Source of the DNA: Paenibacillus albiflavus
GTDB taxonomy: Bacteria > Bacillota > Bacilli > Paenibacillales > NBRC-103111
Length of the DNA: 64,000 nucleotides
NCBI RefSeq assembly: GCF_004344915.1
Contig: NZ_SKFG01000010.1
Location: forward strand, 186,001 to 250,000
Reading direction: 5' to 3'
Each line of letters opens with the position of its first letter. The first letter of the stretch is position 1. A model generated the notes under the pieces. It worked only from the letters and a program-made list of their open reading frames with translations, searched no databases and was not told the DNA's origin. A program made the translations under genes and the position numbers. Below are positions 1 through 8,519 of this stretch, one piece after another.

Positions 1-983
1 ATGCTCTCCGATACTGTAAGATAGACCCTTAGGCGGTCATTAGCTGTCCGCCATGCAATACAAAAGAAATCACTTATTTCATTAGGTTGGTTGTTTATAA
101 CCTTTTCTAAATACTTGACACTGGGAACAGTCTCTGACAGCAACCAAAGTGGATTTTGCACCCCATGTTCGTCCTTGAATTTTATTTCAACCCCCAAGGA
201 TTTACCAAAACCAGAAACCTGCTTAGAGGTTCTTTCAGTGTTGATTACGACGCCAAATCTATGTTGTGATCCGTCAGTTGCCTCTATCAAATACTGGTTG
301 TCCGTCTTGCAGTTCATTTCAAGGTTGACTGCCTTCTTGTTGTACGCTTTAATATTCTTGTTCCTTAACGCCAATCTTTCCAAATGCTCCCACACGGCTT
401 GAAGCCCCCCTGATGCCCTTTTGTTTACAAATATTTGGCTAAAAAGGTGTCCGGCCATGACATTCAAGGATACGGTACTTGTTGGTATCCCTACTTGCAA
501 AACAGCCTTAATATTTGGATCAACAAATAGTTTGTCCAGAAATTGGGAATATCCGATTTGGGAGTATTCCATCATTTTTTTATGACGTACAAAATCAATT
601 TCTCCGTTAGTCAAAGAATCAAGCCATTGCACTCCTAGGGCTGTAATCACTTGATAATATTCATCCAGTTTCTCCGACTCCCCTGGAAATATTTGCTTAA
701 GGGATTGGATATACCCCTCAAAATCCGCAAGTCTATCAATTTTGTTTCTATGAATACAAATGGTATCTACCACTGGATACTCCTCTAAAGCCAGTGTTGG
801 CAGATCAATTTTCTTTACGATTTTGTGTAAGCTTCCCTTTTCTATATCATCGTAGAAATAAATACACTGATAATTCTGATTTTTTTGTTCATACCATATT
901 TCTACCGAATAGTTTTCTTCCGCAAGTAGCAGTGCTGTAGCGATTGAAATGATATTATAACCATTGATCAAAATAGCTGCCAT
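1..983 (-). CDS. CrtI/phytoene-desaturase-like protein with a degenerate FAD motif, partial (3' end outside window)
   Basis: The minus-strand frame is open from an ATG at 983 to the window edge, giving 327 codons; the rest lies to the left. The start follows a GAGGTG ribosome site and lies 2 nt after the stop of the hydrolase gene. The N-terminus has the beta-alpha-beta layout of FAD oxidoreductases (ILINGYNIIS, then a hydrophobic helix and SVEIWYE). However, the GxGxxG of its cluster paralogues is here G-Y-N-I-I-S, so two of three glycines are gone. The middle keeps the CrtI-type signature RASGGLQAVWEHLERLA and a following strand-rich segment ending GVVINTE. It is the third CrtI-like gene of the operon. 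Inference: a non-FAD-binding or altered-cofactor partner subunit. The homology is read by eye and the missing end limits certainty. Confidence 0.7.
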   Translation of the reverse strand, partial: MAAILINGYNIISIATALLLAEENYSVEIWYEQKNQNYQCIYFYDDIEKGSLHKIVKKIDLPTLALEEYPVVDTICIHRNKIDRLADFEGYIQSLKQIFPGESEKLDEYYQVITALGVQWLDSLTNGEIDFVRHKKMMEYSQIGYSQFLDKLFVDPNIKAVLQVGIPTSTVSLNVMAGHLFSQIFVNKRASGGLQAVWEHLERLALRNKNIKAYNKKAVNLEMNCKTDNQYLIEATDGSQHRFGVVINTERTSKQVSGFGKSLGVEIKFKDEHGVQNPLWLLSETVPSVKYLEKVINNQPNEISDFFCIAWRTANDRLRVYLTVSES

Positions 984-985
984 TG

Positions 986-1759
986 TTACACCTCACAAGT
1001 TCCAAGACTATGAGAAGTTAATACATACTTAACCTGCTCATCAATAATAATTTTCCTGATCTTATCAAATGTATCTCGCGCCGTTTTTCTGTACACCGAT
1101 CCTGAATAATTATTATTCAGGAAGTCTTCCACTGTATAGGAAACATCCCCCAGAAACAAATAATTATCGCCTGTTTTACAGGATTTATATAATAATGAAA
1201 TATGACCTTTCGTATGTCCCGGGGTATGCAACAAGGTAACTTCTCCATTTCCAAAAAGATCATATCGATCCCCATTTATTTTTCTAACGTTCTTTACAAA
1301 TGACAATATGCTCTTGCCATAATCGCCAAACATTGTATACGTGGAATATATTTCCTCATACTCTAATTCATGTACGAATATTTTCTCTTTATTAAATTCT
1401 TGGAAATCAAGGATGCCACCTGCATGGTCAAAGTGTAAATGAGATAATACAACGGTGCCAATATTTCCCGTCTCGATATTATGCCGTTTCAGCATATGAA
1501 TTGCTTTCTGATCGTCGCTTAGGTTAATATTTGCAAATTTATGAGCAGAGCCAAGATATTGCTCGGGATTATAGGAATCTGAAAAAATCGTACTTGAAAA
1601 TCCCGAATCAAATAATATATTTCCTTGTGTTGTCTTAATGATAAATATATAAACAGGAAACTTTTTTTTGAATAAAACAAATTCTATTTCTCCACTGGGG
1701 ATTGCAATAATATCTTTCACGACACTTCCCATTCCTTTATTGTGTATTCTTTCTTCCAT
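986..1759 (-). CDS. Metallo-beta-lactamase-fold hydrolase (AHL-lactonase-like family)
   Basis: A 257-residue zinc hydrolase. It has HLHFDH at residues 107-112, TPGH with His182, Asp205 in LGDVS, and His250 in TSHS, which completes the usual dinuclear zinc site. The spacing resembles the AiiA/AhlD N-acyl-homoserine lactonase family rather than class B beta-lactamases. Its start overlaps the phosphopantetheinyl transferase gene; ATG at 1759 is taken here, but ATG at 1732 (residue 10) is also possible and neither has a strong ribosome site. In this operon it could release the product by cleaving an acyl-ACP thioester or a lactone, or act as a resistance/quorum-quenching enzyme. Fold and metal site are clear; the substrate is unknown. 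Confidence 0.85.
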   Translation of the reverse strand: MEERIHNKGMGSVVKDIIAIPSGEIEFVLFKKKFPVYIFIIKTTQGNILFDSGFSSTIFSDSYNPEQYLGSAHKFANINLSDDQKAIHMLKRHNIETGNIGTVVLSHLHFDHAGGILDFQEFNKEKIFVHELEYEEIYSTYTMFGDYGKSILSFVKNVRKINGDRYDLFGNGEVTLLHTPGHTKGHISLLYKSCKTGDNYLFLGDVSYTVEDFLNNNYSGSVYRKTARDTFDKIRKIIIDEQVKYVLTSHSLGTCEV

Positions 1760-2301
1760 GCCAAACTCATCAAATTATCCGGTATGTTGCAATCTACAGG
1801 CAAAACAATAGTAATAATCCTTTTCCCGTCTATAATAACCATCGCAGTAATATCACACACCTTATCCCTAATTGGGAAATGTACGAGAATATGGTTGTCC
1901 AAAATTTCAATTGAAGTAAATCCCTTTCCCAAACCATGCCCCAGATATTTACCGATACTTTCCTTTAGTGTCCAATATATAAGAAATTTATCATTTCCCA
2001 ATTGATCGCAGAACTCTCTTTCCTTGGCCGATATAAAAATATTAGCTTCTTCAATCGTAAGGCACTTGTTCATTTCGATATCTACTCCGACAGGAAAGTT
2101 AGAAAATATAAAAGCTGCCGTCGGATACGAATAAGAATAGCTTTTATACTTAAAATCCCCGATACACTCAGAGTAATGATTGAAAAGGGCTTTTTTCATC
2201 CCTTCCTTTTCAATCCGATTAAAGTTCCTTTTATACTTTTTCTTGCGATGTTCGACAATAAACAAGGCCACATGGATACCAGAAAAATGATGAATCTTCA
2301 T
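1717..2301 (-). CDS. Sfp-type 4'-phosphopantetheinyl transferase
   Basis: A 194-residue transferase that would move phosphopantetheine from coenzyme A to the serine of the cluster's acyl carrier protein. It shows GVDIE at residues 72-76 and the W110-T-L-K-E-S-I-G-K118 motif that carries the magnesium ligands and catalytic Lys, with AKEREF upstream. It is shorter than Sfp itself (about 224 residues) but within the range of Sfp/Gsp-family enzymes. The ATG overlaps the stop of the upstream FAD gene by 4 nt (ATGA), so translation is coupled. A dedicated phosphopantetheinyl transferase inside the operon supports a secondary-metabolite rather than housekeeping role for the pathway. Confidence 0.9.
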   Translation of the reverse strand: MKIHHFSGIHVALFIVEHRKKKYKRNFNRIEKEGMKKALFNHYSECIGDFKYKSYSYSYPTAAFIFSNFPVGVDIEMNKCLTIEEANIFISAKEREFCDQLGNDKFLIYWTLKESIGKYLGHGLGKGFTSIEILDNHILVHFPIRDKVCDITAMVIIDGKRIITIVLPVDCNIPDNLMSLAWKKEYTIKEWEVS

Positions 2302-3698
2302 GCCATTCTAACCATGCAGTCAGTAACGGATAAAACACTCCCGTAGATGCCAAATGATTTTGACCAGTGCCCTATAAAATATACATTCTTCAACCGCTTC
2401 TCTATAATATCGAGGGAATTCAAAGATATATTTCCGATTTGATTCCTGTACCAACCGAAAACGGGCAGGAATGCAGGGGATTGGTTATCCCGATATGCCA
2501 TTAAGAGTGATCTTTCAATGTCCTGCCTATTCACTCCGAATATCTCACAAAACTGCTTATTGATAAAACTATTGGTCTCATGCTTGTCGATGTCATAGCT
2601 TGCTTCACTGCTATAGTTACATGTAATCATAGCATAGTAATAGTGATCGTCCTCAAATATAGAGATGATTGAGACGGGCAATTTCCCCCTTCTGATGTCT
2701 ATATATTGTTGCAGGGATATATGGATGTTTTCATTCGGGCAAAAGATATATTCACCCTTTTTGAGAGAAGCCTTTTTATTTATTTTAAGATAGCTTCTGA
2801 ATGCAGTGGGGCTTTTCTTCAATTTGGAAAACTTAGTCAATTCTCGGTGGTGAATAATACCCTGCTCAAATGCTTTGTTCAGTATACCCAATGGCTGGCA
2901 GGCAACAATAACCTTTTTACCTGTAACCGCAAGCTCAAGTTCCCCATTTTGTAAAAGTGTTCCCTGAACATTGTGTTCGTTAAACCTATCGATCTCAAAA
3001 TGACTTGATAAATAAACCTCTACTCCCAATTCATCCATTTTTTCTATTAATAAATGATACAGGTTTTTGCCGTAATCCTTAAAATAGCCTGATCCCTTAC
3101 CATAGGTGGCAAGTATGGATATGTAGGTAAATGCCGAATCCTGCTCATTAACGCCGCCATATCCAGGTCCGATACTTAATAACAATAGAATTAAAGTTTC
3201 GTCTTTGAACCGTTCCTTTAAAAAATCTATATAGGGAATACTTACAGTTTTCCGAAAGTACTCGGCTACCCGGTGCTCATTATCCTCTTCTAGATCCTTC
3301 GAAAAAGAAATTATCTTGTTGAAGAAATCAATTATTTCATTTTGTTGATGAGGAAAGTATTGTACTAATGACTTCGACAGTTTTGCTAAGTCGATAGGAA
3401 TTTCATATTCCTTCTCACCAATTTTGATGTGAAAAATATCCTGAACCTTAAAGCCTATATCAATATCAATATCTATTTTTTCGAAAAATTTTTTAAGGGT
3501 ATTTCCACCCAGTCCGATATGATGAGCCCCATAAGGAAGAACCTTACCGTCCAAATTAATTGTTTTAAAGAAGCCACCTAGTAATTTTGTTCTTTCGATC
3601 AGTGCAACTTTCATCTTCTTTTTTGCTAGCAGTAATGCTGCCAGCATTCCTGATATGCCCCCGCCGATGACAATAACATCATACGTTTTCATGCTCAT
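2298..3698 (-). CDS. CrtI/phytoene-desaturase-like FAD oxidoreductase
   Basis: A 466-residue NAD(P)/FAD-dependent oxidoreductase. The N-terminal Rossmann motif is intact (GGGISG, residues 12-17) and is followed by an acidic strand end (ALIER) and the GGFFKT loop typical of the family. The C-terminal FAD-closing segment is present (VYFIGHWSKSFGIYGS). It lacks a signal peptide or an obvious membrane anchor. Family members desaturate, isomerise or saturate polyenes. In the cluster it may act on a carrier-bound or released polyene chain; the actual substrate is not visible from sequence. It overlaps the aminotransferase gene and the phosphopantetheinyl transferase gene by 4 nt each. Confidence 0.85.
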   Translation of the reverse strand: MSMKTYDVIVIGGGISGMLAALLLAKKKMKVALIERTKLLGGFFKTINLDGKVLPYGAHHIGLGGNTLKKFFEKIDIDIDIGFKVQDIFHIKIGEKEYEIPIDLAKLSKSLVQYFPHQQNEIIDFFNKIISFSKDLEEDNEHRVAEYFRKTVSIPYIDFLKERFKDETLILLLLSIGPGYGGVNEQDSAFTYISILATYGKGSGYFKDYGKNLYHLLIEKMDELGVEVYLSSHFEIDRFNEHNVQGTLLQNGELELAVTGKKVIVACQPLGILNKAFEQGIIHHRELTKFSKLKKSPTAFRSYLKINKKASLKKGEYIFCPNENIHISLQQYIDIRRGKLPVSIISIFEDDHYYYAMITCNYSSEASYDIDKHETNSFINKQFCEIFGVNRQDIERSLLMAYRDNQSPAFLPVFGWYRNQIGNISLNSLDIIEKRLKNVYFIGHWSKSFGIYGSVLSVTDCMVRMA

Positions 3699-5038
3699 TT
3701 CCTTACAACTCCTTTACTCAATATCTCAATAGTAGATAAAACAGTATCAACTAAAGAAACAATTTCTTCTCTGGAAGATGTTAAAGGCGGAGCAATGATC
3801 AAGGTATCTTCATCGTCTGGATAAAACAAAAATCCTCTCTGCTTTAATTTTGAATCAAGGATATGGGAGATTCCCCATTTTTCGCTCATAGCAACCCGAT
3901 AGCCTGGCTTAAAACGCAATGCTAGCATCATACCATTACCACTGATACACTTTACAAATTCGTAATTTAATAGTGGCATCAAACTAGTTTTAAGATTACT
4001 TCCCAATTCATTGACGCACTCGAGGATGGATGTATTTTCCATTAGATCCAAAGTCGCGAGAGCAGCCGCACAGGCAATTGGATGCCCACTTGTGGTATAG
4101 CCATGTAGCAGTTCTTTGTCTTCATCCTTTTCTCCTAAAAAAGCATTGAATATATGCTCGGAAACAACGACTGCACCCATTGGGATTAATCCGTTGTTAA
4201 TGGCTTTACCCAAAGTAATGATGTCTGGTTTTAGGTCATATGTCCCGAAGGCGAACATGCTCCCAGTCCTGCCGAACCCTGTCGCTATCTCATCAATGAT
4301 AAATAGCAAACCATACTTTCTGCATAGATTCTGCACGCCTTCCAAAAAAAGCTTTGGCAAAGGGTAGGCACCGTTCGATAACTGCACAACCTCCAGAATA
4401 ATTGATGAAAAGGTTTCAGGACCCTGATCTATAATCATGCTTTCCAAGCTGTGTAATCTATCAACGACAAGTTCATTCTCGGTGGCATCCGTTTCATCAT
4501 AAGAATCCGGGATATCCACCACGAAAAAAAGCTCTTGATCTATTATCTTTTCCATACCTCTATTGATCGATGATGCCGCTGTAATATAATTCGCCAATAA
4601 ATTAGATCCGTGGTAGGCACCCTTCATGGAAATAAATTTTGTTCTCTTTTCATCACCGACAAGCCAATGATATTGGCGGCATATTTTATAAGCCGTTTCC
4701 ACTGCTTCCGAACCGCTATTCGTATAGAATACCTTGTTTAAATTTGGAGGCAGATATAGCTTCAAGCGATCGAAGTACTGTTGCGAAATATCATTACCTG
4801 CATTGAACAATGACGTTACATCCAGTTTTCTCGCCTGGGTGTAGATGGCCTCCATCAACTCCGATCTGTTATGTCCAAAGGATGCGTTTAAAAGTGTTGA
4901 AACACCATCATAATATTTTTTGTTTTTCACATCGTAAAAATAATGACCCTCAGCCCTGTTTAGAATTATAGGGGTGTTCCGGTAAAACTCACGCATTTGG
5001 GAAAAACAATGCCATACATCTTGCTCTCCTTTATTCAT
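3695..5038 (-). CDS. Class III (omega) aminotransferase, PLP-dependent
   Basis: A 447-residue fold-type I aminotransferase of the BioA/omega-amino-acid:pyruvate family. Visible landmarks are SGSEA at 108-112 (phosphate binding), IIDEIATGFGRTG with Asp249 (pyridine nitrogen), and TLGKAINNG with Lys278 as the PLP Schiff-base lysine; HPIACAAALATL follows. Length is normal for the class. The gene shares 4-nt overlaps with both neighbours. In the operon it could convert a terminal aldehyde or ketone of the chain into an amine, or make an amino starter or acceptor. That choice is inference: class III enzymes act on amino groups distal to, as well as next to, a carboxylate. Confidence 0.9.
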   Translation of the reverse strand: MNKGEQDVWHCFSQMREFYRNTPIILNRAEGHYFYDVKNKKYYDGVSTLLNASFGHNRSELMEAIYTQARKLDVTSLFNAGNDISQQYFDRLKLYLPPNLNKVFYTNSGSEAVETAYKICRQYHWLVGDEKRTKFISMKGAYHGSNLLANYITAASSINRGMEKIIDQELFFVVDIPDSYDETDATENELVVDRLHSLESMIIDQGPETFSSIILEVVQLSNGAYPLPKLFLEGVQNLCRKYGLLFIIDEIATGFGRTGSMFAFGTYDLKPDIITLGKAINNGLIPMGAVVVSEHIFNAFLGEKDEDKELLHGYTTSGHPIACAAALATLDLMENTSILECVNELGSNLKTSLMPLLNYEFVKCISGNGMMLALRFKPGYRVAMSEKWGISHILDSKLKQRGFLFYPDDEDTLIIAPPLTSSREEIVSLVDTVLSTIEILSKGVVRK

Positions 5039-5733
5039 CTGATAGAATACCCTCCATCAATTAATAAATCCACACCGTTACAATCATTCTGGATCATAAA
5101 AAACTTAATAGCCTCGCCTATACTCGAAACATTTACATGCTTATTTTTAAACCCTGATAGAGAGCTAAACCAATTCCTATTCTTACCGATCACTTGCATT
5201 GCACTATCAAGCATAGGTGATTTAACAAAACTCGGACATATTGTATTTGCCCTGATATTGTGATTTACATAATCAAGAGCAACTGATTTTACAAAAGCGT
5301 TTAAGGCTGCTTTAGAGGAGTTATATGCTACTAATTCATATCCTGTAGTGGACCCGAAAATCGAGGATATAAATATATAATTCCCCCCACCGTTTTGGAT
5401 CAAATAGTTCACCGTGTTTTGAACCAGCAGGAATGCACCCGTTACATTGACTTGAAAGCTAGACTCCCAATCTAAGTAAGGAATATCACCTGCACTACCC
5501 GGCAGCATTACTCCTGCAAGATAGATCACCGTATCAAACACGTGAATATTTTTAATTTCATTAAGAACATTGATATATTCACTAGGGTTGCTTACATCAC
5601 ACTGCCTGAAGTCACAAAATTCTATATCCGTTTGAATCTTGTCTATTAATATAATATCCGCCGGGTTCAGGTACCCTTTTTTTACTAACCCTTCCCCAAT
5701 ATGCCCCAATCCAATAAGAAGCAGTTTGGACAT
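5035..5733 (-). CDS. Short-chain dehydrogenase/reductase, atypical N-terminus
   Basis: A 232-residue SDR. The catalytic set is present: Ser123/124 in FISSI, Tyr137 and Lys141 in YNSSK, and Asn96 in the NVTGA helix. The nucleotide-binding loop is unusual, reading IGLGHIGEG at residues 7-15 instead of the classical TGxxxGIG, and the NNAG motif is replaced by YLAGV. The protein is short for the family. It starts 2 nt after the fabG-like gene; a GGAGGT site sits inside the end of that gene, and it overlaps the aminotransferase by 4 nt. It may reduce a second keto group, or make the carbonyl that the aminotransferase uses. Function is inferred from context. Confidence 0.85.
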   Translation of the reverse strand: MSKLLLIGLGHIGEGLVKKGYLNPADIILIDKIQTDIEFCDFRQCDVSNPSEYINVLNEIKNIHVFDTVIYLAGVMLPGSAGDIPYLDWESSFQVNVTGAFLLVQNTVNYLIQNGGGNYIFISSIFGSTTGYELVAYNSSKAALNAFVKSVALDYVNHNIRANTICPSFVKSPMLDSAMQVIGKNRNWFSSLSGFKNKHVNVSSIGEAIKFFMIQNDCNGVDLLIDGGYSIR

Positions 5734-5735
5734 TT

Positions 5736-6464
5736 CTATCTTAGACCTCCATCAACAACGATCGTCTCACCATTAATATAACTTGCCCCATCACTAGCCA
5801 GAAATAAAGCAACGGAAGCAATCTCAGAGGGCTCGGCAAAGCGCTTCATAGCAATGGATTCCTCATACTGGAGCTTCATCTTTTCAGGTATTTTTTCTAC
5901 CATATCCGTTTTTACATAACCTGGCGCAATTGCATTAACCCTGATCCCCTTTCCAGCCAGCTCTTTACTTAATGTCTTCGTTAGCGCTATAAGAGCGGCC
6001 TTACTTGCAGAGTAGTTTGCTTGTCCGGCTACACCGATAAGTCCTGCAACAGAAGACATATTAATAATGACTCCCATTCGATTTTGCAACATATGCAACA
6101 ACATTTTTTTAGTCAGCCAGAAAGTCCCTTTTAGGTTTGTATCTATTACGGTATCCCAGGAGTTTTCAGACATGAGCATTGCATAACCGTCCCTAGTCAC
6201 ACCGGCATTATTTATCAAAATATCAATCCGATCATAATCAGCTAGAATTTGTTCGTACACCTTTTCAATATCGTATAAGTCTTCCAAATTCATTTGATAT
6301 GATTTGCTTCCCGGATATTTTTGTTCAACTTCTCGCGCCAATTTCTCTCCATTACAATAAGTGAAGATAACTTCGGCACCTGCCTTGTAGAATTCTTGAA
6401 CGATTGCTTCACCAATTCCTCGCGATCCACCCGTAACAAGAACTATTTTGTTTGTAAAATCCAT
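5736..6464 (-). CDS. FabG-type 3-oxoacyl-ACP reductase
   Basis: A 242-residue SDR ketoreductase that would reduce the beta-keto group of the growing acyl-ACP with NADPH. It has TGGSRGIG at residues 11-18, NNAGVTRD, a Ser in NMSSV, and YSASK as the Tyr/Lys pair, ending with the canonical GGETIVVDGGLR-like tail (NGETIVVDGG). The frame is open 153 nt further upstream, but the start chosen here (ATG 6464) has an AGGAGGTG site 5 nt away and begins just after the stop of the ketosynthase-like gene, whereas the extension has no homology-like content. Being inside the operon, it is probably dedicated to this pathway; a second housekeeping fabG would be expected elsewhere. Confidence 0.92.
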   Translation of the reverse strand: MDFTNKIVLVTGGSRGIGEAIVQEFYKAGAEVIFTYCNGEKLAREVEQKYPGSKSYQMNLEDLYDIEKVYEQILADYDRIDILINNAGVTRDGYAMLMSENSWDTVIDTNLKGTFWLTKKMLLHMLQNRMGVIINMSSVAGLIGVAGQANYSASKAALIALTKTLSKELAGKGIRVNAIAPGYVKTDMVEKIPEKMKLQYEESIAMKRFAEPSEIASVALFLASDGASYINGETIVVDGGLR

Positions 6465-6465
6465 T

Positions 6466-7464
6466 TCAACACCTCCTAATACAAATTCCAGTATAATCTC
6501 CGGCGGTATCGTAGCACGTAACCAATACATTGTCCTTTGCTGGGTACTTTTGAAGAACCATAGCTGCAACGGCAACTCCAAAGGATAAATTACAACCAAA
6601 TAGTTCTCCAAATACATCCTTCGGATAAATAACAGGAATTTCCTTGTAAAAATCCTTTACCAACATTGTTTCCATCTCACGAAGCTCATTCTTATTCGTC
6701 ATGGAAACATGAAAATCAATTTTGTCCTGGGCAAACTGGCCCAACACATCATTTAATGCATCGAAGGTTTCATTTTTTGCCTTTTCTTGAAAGGGCATAA
6801 TTCCCATGTACTTTTGTCTTGTTTTTCCTATTTCTCCATAGACCTTCTGATACTCACTGGTATCCCGCTGTAAAAGGAGTGAGACACCCGCTCCTGAAAT
6901 CCCTTCCTCAAAAATCTGATTATAGAAAGCCTGGTATTCCTCATCCAAGAACCCAACATAGTCTTCTATACCGCCAGTAAAAATATAATCAGCATGTTCG
7001 GATTTAAGCAGTATTTCGGAGTATAATAAGTTATTACTCCCCATGAGTTGTGTACTTACACCTTTATACCCCATTATTATACAAAGATGACCGATGGCAG
7101 CATTCGTTACGGTATTGGCAAAAACGATGGGACTTCCCAAATCGGGGTCCCCGTCTTTAACGAATTTTCCAAACTCAAGATTAGTTTCGAGTGGTCCGTA
7201 ACACGTATTGTATATTGTGCCGATTCTATGCTTGTCAATATTTTGAAAATCAATCTCACTATCGATAATTGCCCTTTCCACGCTGGACATGACCAGAGAC
7301 GTATAGTGATTCATGCGTCTCATCTTAGCTTTTGGAATCAGTGTAAATTCTATATTGTCAAGCTTCTGATCCTTATCCGGTTCGCTTTCCAACGAACTGA
7401 AATAGTCTTCCAGAACAATTTTATTTGGAACCGTTACGCCAATTCCAGTAATAATAACGCTCAT
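6466..7464 (-). CDS. Ketosynthase homologue lacking all catalytic residues (chain-length-factor-like)
   Basis: A 332-residue thiolase-fold protein related to FabF, shorter than an active ketosynthase (about 410). At the nucleophile position where its cluster partner has TTACASG, it reads STQLMGSN (residues 137-144): no cysteine, but a Gln at or next to the site, as in KS-beta/CLF proteins. The first histidine region (HGT in FabF) reads HVSMTNKNE at 252-260, and the second reads DVFGELFG with Glu287 in place of His. It retains the N-terminal IITGIGV strand and the overall order of FabF blocks. Inference: a non-condensing partner that dimerises with the ketosynthase encoded at 10610-11818 and sets chain length. 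AGGAGG site upstream of the ATG. Confidence 0.8.
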   Translation of the reverse strand: MSVIITGIGVTVPNKIVLEDYFSSLESEPDKDQKLDNIEFTLIPKAKMRRMNHYTSLVMSSVERAIIDSEIDFQNIDKHRIGTIYNTCYGPLETNLEFGKFVKDGDPDLGSPIVFANTVTNAAIGHLCIIMGYKGVSTQLMGSNNLLYSEILLKSEHADYIFTGGIEDYVGFLDEEYQAFYNQIFEEGISGAGVSLLLQRDTSEYQKVYGEIGKTRQKYMGIMPFQEKAKNETFDALNDVLGQFAQDKIDFHVSMTNKNELREMETMLVKDFYKEIPVIYPKDVFGELFGCNLSFGVAVAAMVLQKYPAKDNVLVTCYDTAGDYTGICIRRC

Positions 7465-7492
7465 ATTAATGTTTTCCTCCTATTAAAAAATA

Positions 7493-8506
7493 TTACAGTA
7501 AAAGTAGGCACTCCACAGCGTCTACCTCCATCTCTAATATTTTCTGCAGCCTTATTAGGGACTTGTCCTCAATTATAGTAACCTCCTTACATAAAGCTTC
7601 ATCAAAATCGTATACCAACTGTTTCCACTCGCTAGCTAGACTTGAGTATTTTGCTGCTACCTGTTGAATCAACGCATTGTCCAAGTAACCAGCCGCCTCT
7701 TTTAAAAAGCGGGAATACATCCTTCGAAAGTTTCCACCTCCTGTGCCCAGCCTTTCAAGGTAAACACCGGCGATCATTAGATTTCTTTTCAGTTCATCCT
7801 GTGGTAAGGAATTCCAATGTTCAACTTCCTTACAAAACATCTCTAAGCCCTTCAGCCCGATTTTAAAAGCAAATGGTTGTCTAATCCTGTTGAGCATGGT
7901 CTGAATAGAATCAACAATATATGGCTTCATATTTCCCTTATGAAGTTTTTCAGGGACTCTTAATACTTTCCAGGCATTTTGCGGCGAAACGGAAGTATTG
8001 TGAACGCTTCTAGCCAATTGGTAATCCTCATGCGATATTTTGAGTACCTCCGACCAGCGATGCTCTAGAAGATACACTCCCTCATCATCATAGCCTGCTA
8101 AAACAGCGTTATGCAGTCCGAAAGCCACATTTTCAGACTGGACAGTAAACCTCTTATAGTAGGGTAAGTATGGAATGCTTAAATCAACAATAATAGGTAT
8201 GCCTTTTTCCAAAAATTCCTTGTTTTTCTCCCATTCAGTCTGAAAGCAGTCGTTAACATCGGAAATTAGCTCCCCTTCCAGCAGATATGCTAGATTAAAC
8301 TCCAAGCTTTCATTCCGTCCGCTAATAAAATAGCCTTCATCCAAATAATTCTGATAGATGAATCCTAGTCCAGAACCTAACCCGAACACGAGATCTTCCG
8401 AAACATCATAATCATAGTATTTTAATATCGTCCTGATACTATTTGTACAGCAGTTAGAACCCATGCTATGCACTTTTACGAGTTTATCCAAAAGAACCGT
8501 TTTCAA
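7493..8506 (-). CDS. BtrH-like acyltransferase (BtrH N-terminal domain protein)
   Basis: A 337-residue protein with a papain-like N-terminal domain of the BtrH_N type. It has adjacent cysteines in GSNCCTNS (residues 17-23), a FGLGSGLGF glycine loop, and His132 in FGLHNAVLAGYDD, with Asp nearby. The C-terminal 150 residues are helical and resemble the DUF4872 half that often follows BtrH_N. In butirosin biosynthesis BtrH moves an acyl group from an acyl carrier protein to an amine of the aminoglycoside. By analogy this enzyme could offload the cluster's ACP-bound chain onto an amine or other nucleophile. The start is TTG with AAGGAAG 8 nt upstream; an ATG nearby is out of frame. Confidence 0.75.
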   Translation of the reverse strand: MKTVLLDKLVKVHSMGSNCCTNSIRTILKYYDYDVSEDLVFGLGSGLGFIYQNYLDEGYFISGRNESLEFNLAYLLEGELISDVNDCFQTEWEKNKEFLEKGIPIIVDLSIPYLPYYKRFTVQSENVAFGLHNAVLAGYDDEGVYLLEHRWSEVLKISHEDYQLARSVHNTSVSPQNAWKVLRVPEKLHKGNMKPYIVDSIQTMLNRIRQPFAFKIGLKGLEMFCKEVEHWNSLPQDELKRNLMIAGVYLERLGTGGGNFRRMYSRFLKEAAGYLDNALIQQVAAKYSSLASEWKQLVYDFDEALCKEVTIIEDKSLIRLQKILEMEVDAVECLLLL

Positions 8507-8519
8507 TATTCATACTTCC

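Noticed and set aside
91-402. A 103-codon plus-strand frame at the left edge
   Set aside because: The minus strand carries a convincing CrtI-like frame over the whole region that continues past the window.
7048-7578. A 176-codon plus-strand frame
   Set aside because: It overlaps the dead ketosynthase gene and the start of the BtrH-like gene region in antisense, with no site or domain.
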